Assembly: GCA_026315105.1 (NCBI GenBank) | Contig: CM048747.1 | Span: 282,291,654-282,355,653, forward strand | DNA from: Locusta migratoria | Lineage: Eukaryota; Arthropoda; Insecta; Orthoptera; Acrididae | Reading direction: 5' to 3' | DNA: 64,000 nt | In this document: in pieces, positions 11,107 to 22,254 of the stretch | Layout: each line of letters opens with the position of its first letter | Numbering within the stretch: the stretch's first letter is position 1 | Made by a program: the position numbers and the translations under genes | Notes under the pieces: generated by a model | What the model was told of the DNA's origin: nothing | Database searches by the model: none | Seen by the model: the letters and a program-made list of their open reading frames with translations, nothing else

Positions 11107-12190
11107 CGGTACTCTACCACTGGTCGTTCCAGCTCATCTCCAGCCAGCTATTCTCAAATATTTCTACAATGCTCCAATATCCGGTCATCTGGGATTCGTG
11201 AAGACCCTAGACAGAATCAGACGCAGGTATTACTGGAAAGATCTCTACCGATCAGTCAAGCACTAAGTGAGTCACTGTAAATAGTGCCAGCGACGGAAGC
11301 ATGTGCCGCAGTTACCTCCAGGGCATCTCGTACCGATTACGCCAGCAGCAGCTCCATTCCACCGAGTTGGGATCGATCTTTTAGGGAGGTTCCCGATGTC
11401 GACAACCGGTAACCGATGGATAATAGTCTGCACTGACTACCTCACACGCTACGCTGTCACCAAACCTGTGCCGACTGCAGAAGCTCAGAGATCGCAAAGT
11501 TCCTTGTAGAAGACATCATTTTGAAGCATGGCGCACCACCTGTCATGATATCTGATCGTGGAAAAGTATTCCAGTCAACACTAGTATCAGAGGTAATGTC
11601 ACAGTGCGACATTGTCCACAGAATGACAACTGCATACCATACTCAGACAAATGGTCTTACGGAACGTTTTAACAAGACGTTAGCCGATATGCTGTCGATG
11701 GACGTCGATTTTGAGGAGAAGGATTGGGATACAATTCTGCCAGTCGTGACATTTGCTTACAATACCGCAAGACAAGACAGCACAGGCTTCACGCGGTTTT
11801 TCCTGCTCCATGGCCGTGAAGCTGAGACGACAATGGATACGCTGTTCCCGTTCCAACTGGACGACACTCAGGATGATTATGTTAAAGAGCTCATTACCAG
11901 GGTCGAAGAAGCAAGACAGCTGGCTCGCATACCAACATTGGACGCCCAGGAGAAGGACCGTCAGCGGTATAACTACAGGCACCGCCCTGTTGTGTACAGC
12001 CCAGGAGATCTGGTATGGATTTTTACCCCTGTACAGAAGGTTGGACTGCCAGAAAAGTTATTGAAGCGATACTTTGGTCCGTATCATGTCATACGTCGCC
12101 TGTCAGACGTCACATACGAAGTTGAGGATAATGAGCCATCGTCGAAACGACAAAAACGAAGAGACATTGTTCACGTCCTGCGCATGATCC
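11107..12190 (+). pseudogene. Gypsy integrase (frameshifted)
   Basis: The zinc-binding start is visible as SGHLGFVKTLDRIRRRYYWKDLYRSVKH followed by CQRRK (about 11180-11295), an HHCC-type pattern with a stop inside. The core follows: VGIDLLGRF (first Asp, about 11366-11395), WIIVCTDYLTRYAVTKPVPT, a frameshift near 11500, then MISDRGKVFQS (second Asp) and HTQTNGLTERFNKTLADML (catalytic Glu) in the 11521-12387 piece. The C-terminal part has SPGDLVWIFTPVQKVGLPEKLLKRYFGPYHVIRRLSDVTYEV, the usual GPY/F-type module. It would insert the element cDNA. Confidence 0.92.
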
Positions 12191-12199
12191 TGAAGAGCA

Positions 12200-12343
12200 A
12201 AATGTTCAAATGTTTGTATAGCTTATGGGACTTAACTACAGGTCATCAGTCCCTAAACTTACAAACTACTTACGAACTAGCTAACACTAAGGACGGCACA
12301 AATATCCATGCCCGAGGGGGGATTCGAACCCCCCCCCCCCTCC
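12200..12343 (-). mobile_element. SINE, tRNA-derived, 5'-truncated
   Basis: Minus-strand copy of the family also present at 18.2 and 50.2 kb. The shared body includes GGGACTTAACTAC, GTCATCAGTCCCTAAACTTAC and AATATCCATGCCCGAGG, followed by the B box complement GATTCGAACCCC. The tRNA head is cut short after a C run. The direct repeat GAAGAGCA at 12192-12199 and 12344-12351 is a plausible target duplication. The insertion lies at the inner edge of the Gypsy 3' LTR remnant. Confidence 0.85.
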
Positions 12344-12351
12344 GAAGAGCA

Positions 12352-12460
12352 GGTAGGCGACAATGGCTTCTTGTTCAAGGACTCTAATAAACGTGCATTC
12401 AGTATAAGTGCCGTGTTCAGTTACATTCGAAGTCAAGCCTGTTTCTATTTCAACGTGACA
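12352..12460 (+). repeat. Gypsy 3' LTR remnant
   Basis: Aligns with the last 110 bp or so of the 5' LTR, with shared AATAAACGTGC, CAGTATAAGTG and GAAGTCAAGCCTG and the same GTGACA end. The polypurine tract and most of the LTR are missing, apparently lost before or with the SINE insertion. Confidence 0.8.
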
Positions 12461-12600
12461 ATATTAAGTGGTCTAGGATATCCGATTCAGACTATACCAT
12501 GTAAACACGACAGTGAAAAACTGTTTACGAAATTCGGTTTTCGTCTTCCAAAAGATGTGTTGCATGTAAATGTAGTGAATATAACCTGGATTTATAACTC
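12461..12600 (-). repeat. Probable outer right arm of the TIR element
   Basis: Weak inverted match to 4085-4230: ATTCGGTTTTCG, CCAAAAGA and GCATGTAAATG blocks occur in the order expected of the reverse complement. It would place the Gypsy insertion inside the right TIR. Identity is low and a computed alignment is needed. Confidence 0.3.
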
Positions 12601-12639
12601 TGGTGTCTGCACCCATAACTGCACATTCATATATTTTGC

Positions 12640-14770
12640 ACACTATTTCATATTGTTCGACATGTTTTACTTTGGCAAATGAATTTTCATCAGTTATTAT
12701 GTTTCAAAGAATTGCTTGCTTACCTCTTCATTGAAAACTTATGTCAGTATGCGATGTAATAGACTGATATGGGAGTGGAATTTGAAAGCATTTTCTTTTA
12801 ATTTTCTTGTAATACTCCATGACAGCCACATTGTAATTTGACAAGAAACAGAATATTATCCTCTATGGCCGTCACACTTAGACATCTGAAATTCAACATC
12901 CAGATAGTAAAGTGATCAATCGACCTCCACACGAGCAACAGATGACAACAATCCGCCTCATGCTATATCGCTGCAGTCTGTTGTTTGCCTCCACCCTGCC
13001 CCATATGAACGACTTGCCAAGCAATTTCGATGAGAATTACGAACGCTACTGTGTCGGCAAATTCTGGAATTTGGAAGGGTCTGCTATGTTTAATAACAGT
13101 CACAGCTGATCTCTGCATCCTCACAACTTATACTTTAAGGAAAATAAAAGATGATAATTGTAATTTGTTTCGACACAGTTGTCTTTGGATATTTTGGTTA
13201 CTTTACAGTTTTTTACATCTTTCTAATTTTGTTTTCGCTTATTAGTCCTCAATTGCTTTTTCACCAATTTGCCTTTTAGTTTAACTTCAAGTAATTTATT
13301 TTTCAGTCTCAATCTGTATCTGGAAATGTTGTAAATAGCTGCCTGCACTGCTGATTACTATAATAAGAAAGTTTGGCTTATGAAACGACAAGAGGCTTTG
13401 CAACAGCATTGTTGACTTGCCCCGAACAACTAAATTAAAATATCCATGTAATATTATGGTATCCATTAATCATTCTGTTCAGGATTAAAATCTTCAACGA
13501 AACGAGTAATTATTTAATAAATAACTCAAAATCATCAGATGGAACTCAGTGTAATGCAGCAATTACTACAAACTTCACACCAATTCCAGAGCTATGAACA
13601 CAAGATTCAAATTGCTAATGACTGCAGAAACTCTAGAGTGCATCATATTACTTCTTAATACAAATATAAAAAGTGGCTTCCATTTCACAAAGGGGATGGT
13701 GATACCTCAATAAAGATTCACTGTAGTGTAAAAATACTACTGAACATAGGAAAAGCGGAATGAAGTAAAATTGTGCAAACACAGTCAATATCTAGAGAAA
13801 CCAGTCACAAGTATATTGGCACATAACTATGCTAACCAGCCAGGCTGTCATGTTGTGTGCACAGATCACATATGATCCACCAGGTTGCCTGGGATTTCCG
13901 TGTGATCAGCGATCGACAACTAATCGCTGCAATTTGTTCATATATGTTTGATCTATGAAGCAATTGGTCAGCCATGTTATAGATTGTGTGTGTGTGTGGG
14001 TGGGGGGGGGGGCTTTAGAATATATTGATTTCTATACTACCCGAATGTTGAACTTCAGCTGTCTGAGTGTGCCAGCGATAGATATTCATACTCCGCTTCT
14101 AGCAAAATTACAGGATGGCTGGTATGTCACTAGAAAACGAAAAGAAAATACATTTGATTTCCAATGCCACAGCAGTTTATTACATCTTCATATTGCCCAG
14201 AAATTTGAAACAAGAAGTAAGCAAGCTATTCTTTTCACATACAAATTGATGGAAATTAGTTTACCAATTTACAATGAAGTTGGTATCCAAAATGATGTCC
14301 AATATATCACACTGAAGCTGGAGATCTCATATCCCTGGGTGTGAGGAAGAGGGCCAGATAGAACGCCAACAATATAGCTGGGGCCAGTGAGTCGATATCA
14401 CTGAGGGCATCGGTATTGTGAGGTCACTGGATGCCGTGGTTGGAGTGTCTGTTGTTTCCGGAATGGCTGTCGCATTGGCAGGAGTATTATTCATAAGGAG
14501 ACCATTAATGTAATGGTGGAGCATTTGAAAAAAAAACAGCAACTCTGTTCATTGTGGTAAGATGGTACAAAACATATTATCCTTATGTGCAGTATGCAGG
14601 AGGTTAAAAGACATCAGGGACTAGTTATGCTGTGTAGAAGACGTACGAAGAGCAATATGTGGCTGTCCGCATGTGATTACCGAAAATATGTAATAGTGTT
14701 TATTCTACCATATCAATCTAAACTGTCGTGTTAGATGGGGAATAGACTAATATTAATATGGTAAAATCCT
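12640..14770. other. No gene recognised; short G/GT run
   Basis: AT-rich sequence with scattered short open frames (for example 13955-14344) that show no domain. A GT repeat running into ten or more Gs lies at about 13986-14013. Confidence 0.5.
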
Positions 14771-14985
14771 ATAAGATGTTGTTGTTGCGGTTTTCAGTCT
14801 ACAGACTGGTTTGATGCAGCTCTCCATGCTACCTTGTCCTGTGCAAGCCTCTTCATCTGAGAATACGAACAGCAAGCTACATGTTTTCAATCTGCTTACT
14901 GTACTCATCCCTCAGTCTCCCTCTACGATTTTTATCCCACATACTTTCTACTAATGCTAAGTTGACGATTCCTTGATGTCTCAGA

Positions 14986-16330
14986 ATGTGTCCCACCAAC
15001 CTATCCCTTCTCTTGGTCAAGATATGGCAGAAACTACTTTTCTCCTCATTTCTGTTGACACCTCTTCATTACTTATGTGATCTATTCACCTAATTTTCGT
15101 CATTTGCCTGTAACACCAAATTTGGAAAGCTTCTATCATCTTTTTGTCTGAACTCCTTATCGTCCATGTTTCACTCCCACATAATGCTACACTTCCAACA
15201 AGTGCTTTCAGAAAGGTCTTCCTAACACTTAAATTAATTTTGGATGTCAACGATTTTCTTCCTATAGCCATTCTGCATTTCATATCTTCTTTACTTTGGC
15301 CATCAGAAGTTATCTTGGTACCCAAGTAAGAAATCTCATATACTACTTTCATCTTGCTACCTAAGTAACAAATCTAAACTACTACTTTTATCGTCTCATT
15401 ACCTAATCTAATTCCTTCAGCATCGCCTGATTTTCTGACATTCCATTCCATTACCCTCGTTTTACAATTGTTAATGTTCATCTTATATCTTCCTTTGAAA
15501 ACACTGTCCATTCCATTCAACTGCTCTTCCAGATCCTTTGCAGTCTCTGACAAAATTACTAAGTCATCGGCAAACCACAAAGTTTTTATTTCTTCTCCCT
15601 GAAATTTAATTCCCTCTCCAAATTTCTCCTTGCATTCCTCCTCTGCTTGCTGAATGTACCGATTGAACAACATTGGGGAAAGGCTACAGTCCTGTCTTAC
15701 TCCATTCCCAACCTCTGTGTCCCTTTATTGCCCTTCAACACTAATAACTGCTGTCTGGTTTTTGTATAGGTTGAATATAGCTCATCGTTCCCTATATTTT
15801 ACCACTATTGCCTAAGGTGTTCCTACATTTCTCCTAAATCGTAACTGATCTTCCCCAAATAACAGATTCCACCAGTTTTTCCATTCGTCTGTAAATAATT
15901 CGTGTTAGTATTTTGAAACAATGACGTGTTAAACTGATAGTTTTATAATTTTCATATTTGTCCGCACTTGCTTTCTTTGGAATTAGAATCACTATATTTT
16001 TCTTTAAGTCTGAGGGTATTTCACCAGTCTCATACATCTTGCACACCAGGTGGGACAATTTCTTCATGAGTGGCTGACCAAACGATAATAGCAGATCAGG
16101 CAGAACATCACTTACTCCAAGGGCCTTGTTTTACTCAAATATTTTAGTGTGCTGACAGATTTTTCTCGCAGTATAGTATCTCCTCTCCCATCTTCCTCTA
16201 CTTCATCTTCCATTTCTAGAATACTGTTTTCAAGTTTATTTCTTTTGTACAGACCCTTCTCAGTTTTGAGACATGTGTGTACTCCCTTTGCCTGCTTCAC
16301 CTGATGTATTTTCTATTTTCTACTTTCATC
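14986..16330 (-). pseudogene. RTE-type reverse transcriptase (broken)
   Basis: Five or more frame-broken pieces on the minus strand. 16067-15834 has a METGEIPSDLKKN-like start and PKKASADKYENYKTISLTRHCFKILTRIIYRRM, the N-terminal RT region. 15673-15374 has the catalytic LWFADDLVILSE and a NINNCKTRVMEW segment. 15352-15086 has the conserved C-terminal thumb-like piece. The product would copy element RNA onto nicked DNA. Motif A lies in a damaged interval near 15700-15800. Confidence 0.82.
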
Positions 16331-16849
16331 AATTAAATTCAGAATCTTCTGTGTTATCCAATGATTTCTATTAGGTCTTCTCCTTCTGCCTATATGATCC
16401 TCTGCAGCCTTCACTACTCTGTCTCTCAGAGCTACCCATTCGTCTTCTACTGTATTAATTTCCCCAGTTTCAGGCAATCATTGACTAATGCTCTCTCTAA
16501 AACTCTCAACCACCTCTTGTTCCTTCAATTTGTCCTTATTACATCTCCTTAATTTTCTACCTTTTTGCACTCTCTTGTTGTAATCTACAGTCACAACCAA
16601 TAATTTATGGTCAGAGTCTATATCTGCCCCTGGATACGTCTTACAGTTTAAAACCTGGTTTCTAAACCTTTGCCTTACTATTATAAAGTCAATCTGGTAT
16701 CACCCAGTGTCTCCTGGTAACCTTCTATCATGATTAATGTTTGTGATTATTAAATTGTCCTCTGCACAATAGTCTACCAAGCAATATCGTCTTTCATTCC
16801 TTTTCTCCTGTCCACATTCACGTACTGCATTTCTTTCTCTTCCCTTTCC

Positions 16850-17310
16850 TACTACCGATTTCCATTCCCCCATTACAATTCGTTTCCTTTAACGCTCTGA
16901 ATAATTTCTTTTATCTCCTCGTAAATTTCTTCGATCTCCTCATCATCAGCAAAGCTAGTTGGCATATAAATTTGTACTACTGTGTTTGGTGTTGGATTCA
17001 TGTCTATCTTTGCTATGATAATGTGTTCACTATGCTGTTCATAGTAACTTATCCACATTCCTATTTTCTTAATCATTATCAGACACCCGTTTCACCAACT
17101 GATTTTGTATTTATAAACCTGCACTCACCTGACCAAAAATCCTGTTTATCCTGCCACCGAACTTCACTAATTCCCACCAAATCCAACTTTAACCTATCTA
17201 TTTCTCTTTTCAAATTTTCTAACTTACCTATCCGATTAAGGGTTAGAACATTCCACATTTTGATTCGTAGAATTCCTGTTTTGTTTTTCTTGGTGATGGC
17301 ATCCTCCTGA
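16850..17310 (-). pseudogene. RTE-type endonuclease N-terminus (broken)
   Basis: Minus-strand piece 17076-16873 reads MIKKIGMWISYYEQHSEHIIIAKIDM, then VVQIYMPTSFADDEEIEEIYEEI, the hallmark YAPT-like strand and following helix of the EEP endonuclease in RTE elements. The piece upstream, at about 17290-17200, encodes a WNVLTLNRIGKL-like start. A second copy of this 5' part lies on the plus strand at 60.35-60.69 kb. Confidence 0.75.
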
Positions 17311-17339
17311 GTAGCCCCGCGTGGAGATCATCATATATT

Positions 17340-18210
17340 CATACAGGGCTATAGGTATTGGTGGTATATTTGGTATATATAATGAGAGCGGATTAATATG
17401 AATTGCGTCCTGTCTCTGGTGTGTTGTTATCAGGCTATGGGATGTATATAATGTGATCATATTTTTACCGTTTGCATAGCCGTCTTAGTAAAATATTTAC
17501 CCATATCCAGTGGATGTTATACTCTATGTTTATCAGTTATGTGGATGTGTTTTTTCCTGGATACCTTGACAGAACTTTCCGAGGATGGATGCATAAGTTA
17601 TGAAGCTGTAAAGCAATACATTTTAGTAATCTGAGTTCATTTGTGACATAAATAAATGTTAGATCTTTTTTGTTTCCTTCAATTCATGTAACTGAGACTA
17701 CTGTCTAATATGTATTGTCTGACAGAAACCAACATTATTTTATTACAGAAAAATACCACAGTATACACTTAGTGGTCTGTTTGCGATGTGTTAATTTTGA
17801 TGAGGTATGTAGATAGTAGGCTAATGGACATTGAGGGTATTTAAGGGTTCACAATCTCAATAGCTAATGGTACACACTTTTTAAAGTTTGGGAAAAAAGT
17901 GGTTACAAGGTGGTCGTTGTATCGAATTGGATGTGATCTTCTCTCAATATGTTAATGGAGAGATGATTTGACACATTATAGTGAGGGTATCTAGTAACTA
18001 TTTTACAAGTATTCATAAGCTTGAGGTACAATACTGTCGGTAGTGAACCTCTATTCCAAGAAAACCTGATGCGATTCAATGAGTGAGAAGTGTCCCATGA
18101 GGTCTACCAGAGTATTAAATTTGCTTTGCTTGGCTTGTTCTACTTAGAAAGGAAGCTGTTTTATTTGCATTGCAATGGATTCTATCGTCAAATACGTCTC
18201 CTCCGTTTGA
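17340..18210. other. No recognisable feature
   Basis: AT-rich sequence between the 5' end of the RTE-like element and the SINE; nothing recognised. Confidence 0.5.
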
Positions 18211-18224
18211 AACTATTATTATCT

Positions 18225-18426
18225 GCCGGCCGCGGTGGCCGAGGAGACTAAGGCGCTCCAGTCACGGTCTGCACGGCCACTACGGTTGGGGGTTCGAATC
18301 CCCCCTCGGGCATGGATATTTGTGCTGTCCTAGTTCGTAAGTAGTTCATATGTAGTTTGTAAGTTTAGGGACTGATGACCCCGTAGTTAAGTCCCATAGA
18401 CTATACAAACATTTGTACATTTTTTG
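18225..18426 (+). mobile_element. SINE, tRNA-derived, near full length
   Basis: The head is tRNA-like: GGTGGCCGAGG A-box region at about 18234-18244 and a perfect B box GGTTCGAATCC at 18291-18301, flanked by a TTGGG/CCCCC stem. The body contains GGACTGATGACC and AAGTCCCATAG, and the end is T-rich. The direct repeat TATTATTATCT at 18214-18224 and 18427-18437 exactly flanks it, a textbook target duplication, so the boundaries are good. The family resembles abundant orthopteran SINEs, from memory. It would be transcribed by RNA polymerase III and moved by a partner LINE. Confidence 0.92.
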
Positions 18427-18437
18427 TATTATTATCT

Positions 18438-19010
18438 ACCAGTTCTTCTGCAATCAAAGATTTAATTTTATGTTGCAACAGTCCAAGAATAAACATTCGT
18501 TTAAAGCGGATTTGTGCATTACAGATATTTATGGATTGGGGTTTGAATTATTGTATACAGGCTCACATTAGAGAAAAGTCTATTTTATTATCGATTTTCT
18601 AAAACCACCATTAGGTTCTGCAATAGTTACATCGCGAATTAACACTCTTCCAACTCTGTACATATAGTTTTTTTGATAGCCATATTTTCTCCATGGAAGT
18701 GATAATAACGACTGTTTTAATTATGTCCTAATTATAATTATATAAATATGTCCTATATTATGTCCTATATTATATAATTATGTCCTAATTATACAGAGAA
18801 ATACTGCAGTACACAATTCACAAGCTGTTTGTATTGCGTTCAGTCCACATATGGCTTAAAATAGGCATAGGTGTGAGGGGGAAAGGGTGCAGGGAGGGGA
18901 GAAGCACGGAATAATTTAGAGTTAGAAATGTTGCAAATGCATCTCTAGACGAAGCAGAATCAGTTATTTCATAGTCGTGTTACATAGCTAGCTACAGCAT
19001 CCAAACGAAA
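18438..19010. other. No gene; short AT tandem repeat
   Basis: Within it, about 18720-18796 consists of repeated TATGTCCTA and ATTATA blocks in direct and inverted order. Nothing else recognised. Confidence 0.5.
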
Positions 19011-19013
19011 GAC

Positions 19014-19815
19014 AGGGTGTATAAAAAAGAATGGCGCAAACTTACACGGTTGAAAGTATGCGATAATATAAGCAAACGTTTCTCAGTAAAGTTGGGTCCG
19101 CAAACGACCTGTTTGCGAGATAATTACAAATGTATGTATTCATGCCACCACTGACGCCATCGCCCTAGATAGTACACATTAATTTGAAATTGACACTGTA
19201 CTATTAAGATGTACATCATATTTTACATTTCACTGACTTTATTGTAAACATTGTCCTAGTTAATTAGATGGAGCTCTCGCACATTTTGCTGATGCTGTGA
19301 GATGGCATGTAACGTGCAGATATGGCCAAAGATGGATAGAACGATGCGGACCTATACATTGCTCTCCAAGATCACCTAATCTAAATCCTTTGGATTTTTG
19401 TGTCTGTAGTCAGCTCAAATGTGAAGTGTACAGCACAACCATATGCGGTTGAATAGCTGGATCGGAAAGCTGTACACACTTATCAACAATTCCGAATTCT
19501 GAAATGATCCAGAGGTTTTTGCAAGAGTTCGAAATTAATTGAAAAGACGAGCACGGTATTGCATCCAGATGCAAAGAAGACACTTCAAACACATCCTTTA
19601 AGAGTTAAGAGTTAACCCATATGTGAAATGTGATGAAAAACGTAATAGTAAAGGATAAATTTCCAATTAATTTGTACTAACTAGCACGATGTTTACATTC
19701 CTTTCGTAATTATCTCGGAAACAGGTCGTTTGCAGTCCCATGCTTACCGGCAAATTTTTACTTATCGTCTACATTCAACCGCATAAGTTTGCGTCATCTT
19801 TTTCTATGCACCATG
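19014..19815 (+). mobile_element. Mariner-like DNA transposon relic
   Basis: The ends are inverted repeats: CAGGGTGTATAAAAAAGA at 19014 against the reverse complement of TCTTTTTCTATGCACCATG at 19796-19814, with GCAAACTTA, CAAACGACCTGTTT and GAGATAATTAC shared further in. The interior encodes, in the plus sense, CGPIHCSPRSPNLNPLDF (about 19350-19400), the conserved region around the third catalytic position of mariner transposases, with Asn where Asp is usual. About 800 bp remain of an expected 1.3 kb or more, so it is an internally deleted, inactive copy. Confidence 0.8.
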
Positions 19816-19829
19816 TGTATCGAAGTGAT

Positions 19830-20080
19830 ACATATCGAAACGATAGATATCGAATAAGCGAATGTCATAGCCTAGTTACATAGAATATATCATGATTTTA
19901 AAGGATGTGGTTAGGCAGGAACCTAAGACTGCAGCTTAAATTGTAATGAGTGAACATAATTATCGCAGTGCAGTGTTGCTTGTTCATTTGCAATTATCTA
20001 AGCTACCAGTAAATTGCATATAGTACCATCATATCTTCATTGCTGACAGGTTTCCAATCGCGAAACTAACGAAGATTTAT
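19830..20080. other. No recognisable feature
   Basis: Short AT-rich interval; nothing recognised. Confidence 0.4.
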
Positions 20081-20975
20081 CCGGATGCATGTAATGGGTA
20101 TATCAAGTTAATGATGGGGTATTTTTACTGGCCATCTGGTTCCACCATGACACTGGTAGAGTCATTAGTAGAGTCATTGATCAAAGGTACCCGGATCATG
20201 CATTATTAATGAGCACATTTTCTGGAAACTGCTTGGGCAGCTAAATCGTCAGCCCACGTACATGGAAATCTTTAACACATTATAGCTACAACTAGGTCAG
20301 ATCTTGTCAAGGATGTCACTGTAGGAACAGGGGTCAGTGATCATGATGTGGTCATAGCGGCAATGGCCACCAAAGTTAATAAATCGCTCAAGAAGCCTAT
20401 GAGTGCGTTTGTTCTAGAGAGATTTGGTAAGCAATTGTTAGTTTACAACTTAGGAATGAATGGACATCGTTTAGTTCTGGTACAGTAGACGTAGTGAAAT
20501 TATGTGCAAAATTAAATGTCTTGCAAATAATATTCGAAAAATGCTGAGAAAGCTAAGACAGTTGCACTCTCTGTTTAAAAAAGTTCGAGCAAAGCAAATC
20601 AGGCAAAATTTAGTAGAGATTCGTGGGTCTATAAAAAGGGTGGTGTGGGAAGCATACAATAATTATCAGCATCATACCTTATCAAAATATCTTGTGAAGA
20701 ACCCGACAAAAAATTTTGATCTTATGTAAAACCGGTAAGCAGAACAAAGGTCTCTATCCACTCACTCGTTGGTCATCCTAGGGTAATAATAGAAGGCAGC
20801 AAAATGAAGGCCGAAGTTTTATATTTAACATTCAAGAAATCATTCTCGCGGGAGGACCATGCAAACATACCTTCATTTGATGGTCACACTAGCTCCCAAA
20901 CGGGGACATAGTAATAGGCATATACAGTGTAGAGCAGCAGCTGAGAGAGTTGAAAACAAAAAAAGTCGTCAGATC
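20080..20975 (+). pseudogene. CR1-like LINE, second family: endonuclease end to RT start
   Basis: The plus strand encodes, in broken frames, a VTVGTGVSDHDVVIAAM segment (about 20310-20370), the catalytic SDH motif of the endonuclease, then the basic linker (20502-20729: MLRKLRQLHSLFKKVRAKQIRQNL and VVWEAYNNYQHHTLSKYLVKNPTKNF), then VEQQLRELKTKK (about 20930-20965), the start of the RT. The frame then breaks into Harbinger-like sequence. Later parts of a LINE of this type appear at 22.04-22.18 and 30.37-31.44 kb, so I suspect one LINE split by insertions. It differs from the family at 1-3.3 kb. Confidence 0.72.
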
Positions 20976-20989
20976 CACTTTAACAAAGG

Positions 20990-21107
20990 CCCAGTTTAAC
21001 AAAGTGCACTCTGTGGCACTGGACAGTTACATTAAGATTCCTGGCCACAGGAAGGACCTACAAAGACCTCGAATTTTCAACAGCAATTTCTAAACAAGCA
21101 TTGAGTT
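20990..21107 (+). pseudogene. PIF/Harbinger transposase fragment
   Basis: Near-identical over about 60 bp to 63014-63073, which lies inside a Harbinger-like element. It encodes FLATGRTYKDLEFSTAISK, the conserved helix region of Harbinger nucleases. Only a short stretch is present, with no TIR, and it stops where the next TIR element starts at 21108. Confidence 0.65.
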
Positions 21108-22035
21108 AAAGGCCAATTCACACTGTCCGTCACGTCACGTAACGTCACCGTCCGTCAGAACATTCCGCAATGTATTTCTAATGGCGGCATTCACACTGTC
21201 CGTCACCAGACCGTCACATCACGTCAACGTCTGTCAAGCTTTCTCGAGAAGAATGTTTTGACGGAACGGCCGTCTGCTAACATCGGAAGTTAATCTATTT
21301 TCGTCACGCAAATTACGTGTTGCAGTCAACGAGTGAACTGTTTATATGCAAATGTGCCTTATTCATCTTTGTGTTGTTGTTGTACCTCGTTTTAGGGGTA
21401 AATCTCAAATGTTTCATGACGACTTAAATATTTTTGTTAATTGAGCGTCCCCCAAAAATCGAGGTCAGATACATGAAACCAAAACATGGTTTATGTTACG
21501 TAACATTGTAACAGAAACGACTGAAGCAAACTGTTTATTTGAATAAGATTGTAATTTGATTACGCATTTTTCATTAAATAACACTTTAAATGAAAATGTC
21601 AGTTCTAACGAAAGACAAAAATTCAGTTGTTTATGAAGGTATTAACAATGTCAGCGAGCAAATCGTAATGGTTAAAGTATACAGGCGCTATTTATGCTCT
21701 TACAAGTATGGTTTGATGTCTTCATATTTTTTATTTTCTCGCTTGAAAATAAATGTCGATGTTTTGAAATGTTGTTTCAGTTCCCAGTAAGTCGGCCAAA
21801 AACATACACTGTAAAGTTTTCTTTGGCCGTTAATAACATTTAGCGTTGTTGTTCCCCCTTTCTAGTATTAATCTATGACTTTCTACATAACAGATCGCCA
21901 CTCATAACCTCACTTTCAACATCGCGTATTGAGATGGACGAATTGACGTGACGGACACGGACGGACAGTGTGAATACAACTTGACGTGACGGTTCCGTGA
22001 CGTGACGTTGACGTGATGGACTGTGAATTTGCCTT
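21108..22035. mobile_element. TIR DNA element with CGTCACGT-type ends (copy 1)
   Basis: The ends are inverted repeats: AAAGGCCAATTCACACTGTC at 21108 against TGGACTGTGAATTTGCCTTT at the right end. Inside each end are several short repeats of CGTCACGT/ACGTGACG and GTCCGTC. There is no transposase, only a 66-codon open stretch (21590-21790) without a domain, so it is a non-autonomous element. A flanking TTA on the left and TTA-like bases on the right hint at a 3-bp target, as in Harbinger elements, but the match is not exact. Confidence 0.72.
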
Positions 22036-22180
22036 TACTTAGCTTACATTTATCATGAATCTTTGATCCAGTACAGAGTTTCAAGTAACTGGAAAAAAGC
22101 GCAGGAAACTCCCATATCTAAAGCCCTTTTTAAACGATGAACGAAAGTGAACAAGATACATAATAGTCTACTGAAGTGCT
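22036..22180 (+). pseudogene. CR1-like LINE RT fragment (continuation)
   Basis: The plus strand encodes IYHESLIQYRVSSNWKKAQETPIS, which by eye is the RT segment that usually precedes motif A in CR1-type LINEs (a W-K-x-A-x-x-T-P-I-x pattern). It lies immediately after the right end of the TIR element, as expected if that element split a LINE. The reading is short. Confidence 0.55.
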
Positions 22181-22254
22181 CCTAGTGTACTAGTCCTGAA
22201 CTACAATCTCATGCAAGATCTTGTGGCAGCGTGTTTAGACGTTAAAGTTAACTG

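Larger units (their letters stand above)
6540..12460 (+). mobile_element. Ty3/Gypsy LTR retrotransposon (disrupted)
   Basis: Order is 5' LTR, gag with a CCHC knuckle, protease, RT, RNase H start, integrase with a chromodomain-like tail region, and a 3' LTR remnant. The matching LTR ends are about 6709-6784 and 12385-12460: both contain AATAAACGTGC, CAGTATAAGTG and TTCGAAGTCAAGCCTG, and both end in GTGACA. The pol order RT-RNase H-integrase is that of Ty3/Gypsy. The element is dead: several frameshifts, loss of the protease catalytic Asp, loss of most of RNase H with a nested repeat array at 10.08-11.11 kb, and a 3' LTR reduced to about 110 bp with a SINE at its inner side. The 5' LTR start is uncertain. 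Confidence 0.9.
14775..17330 (-). mobile_element. RTE-like LINE (reverse strand, decayed)
   Basis: Non-LTR element read right to left: endonuclease at about 17300-16870, RT at about 16300-15370 and a C-terminal module at 15352-15086, ending near 14775 in a GGTTTTCAGTCTACAGACTGG-like 3' region. RT landmarks are FADDLVILSETAKDLEEQLN (15374-15673 piece) and VILIPKKASADKYENYKTISL (15834-16067 piece). The C-terminal piece has YLGTKITSDGQ and GSETWTIRSSDKKMIEAFQIWCYRQM. These are features of RTE/CFDP2-type endonuclease-RT elements. All frames are broken. Confidence 0.85.

Noticed and set aside
18225..18300. Functional tRNA gene
   Set aside because: It has A and B boxes but continues into a SINE body and is flanked by a target duplication; two more copies exist.
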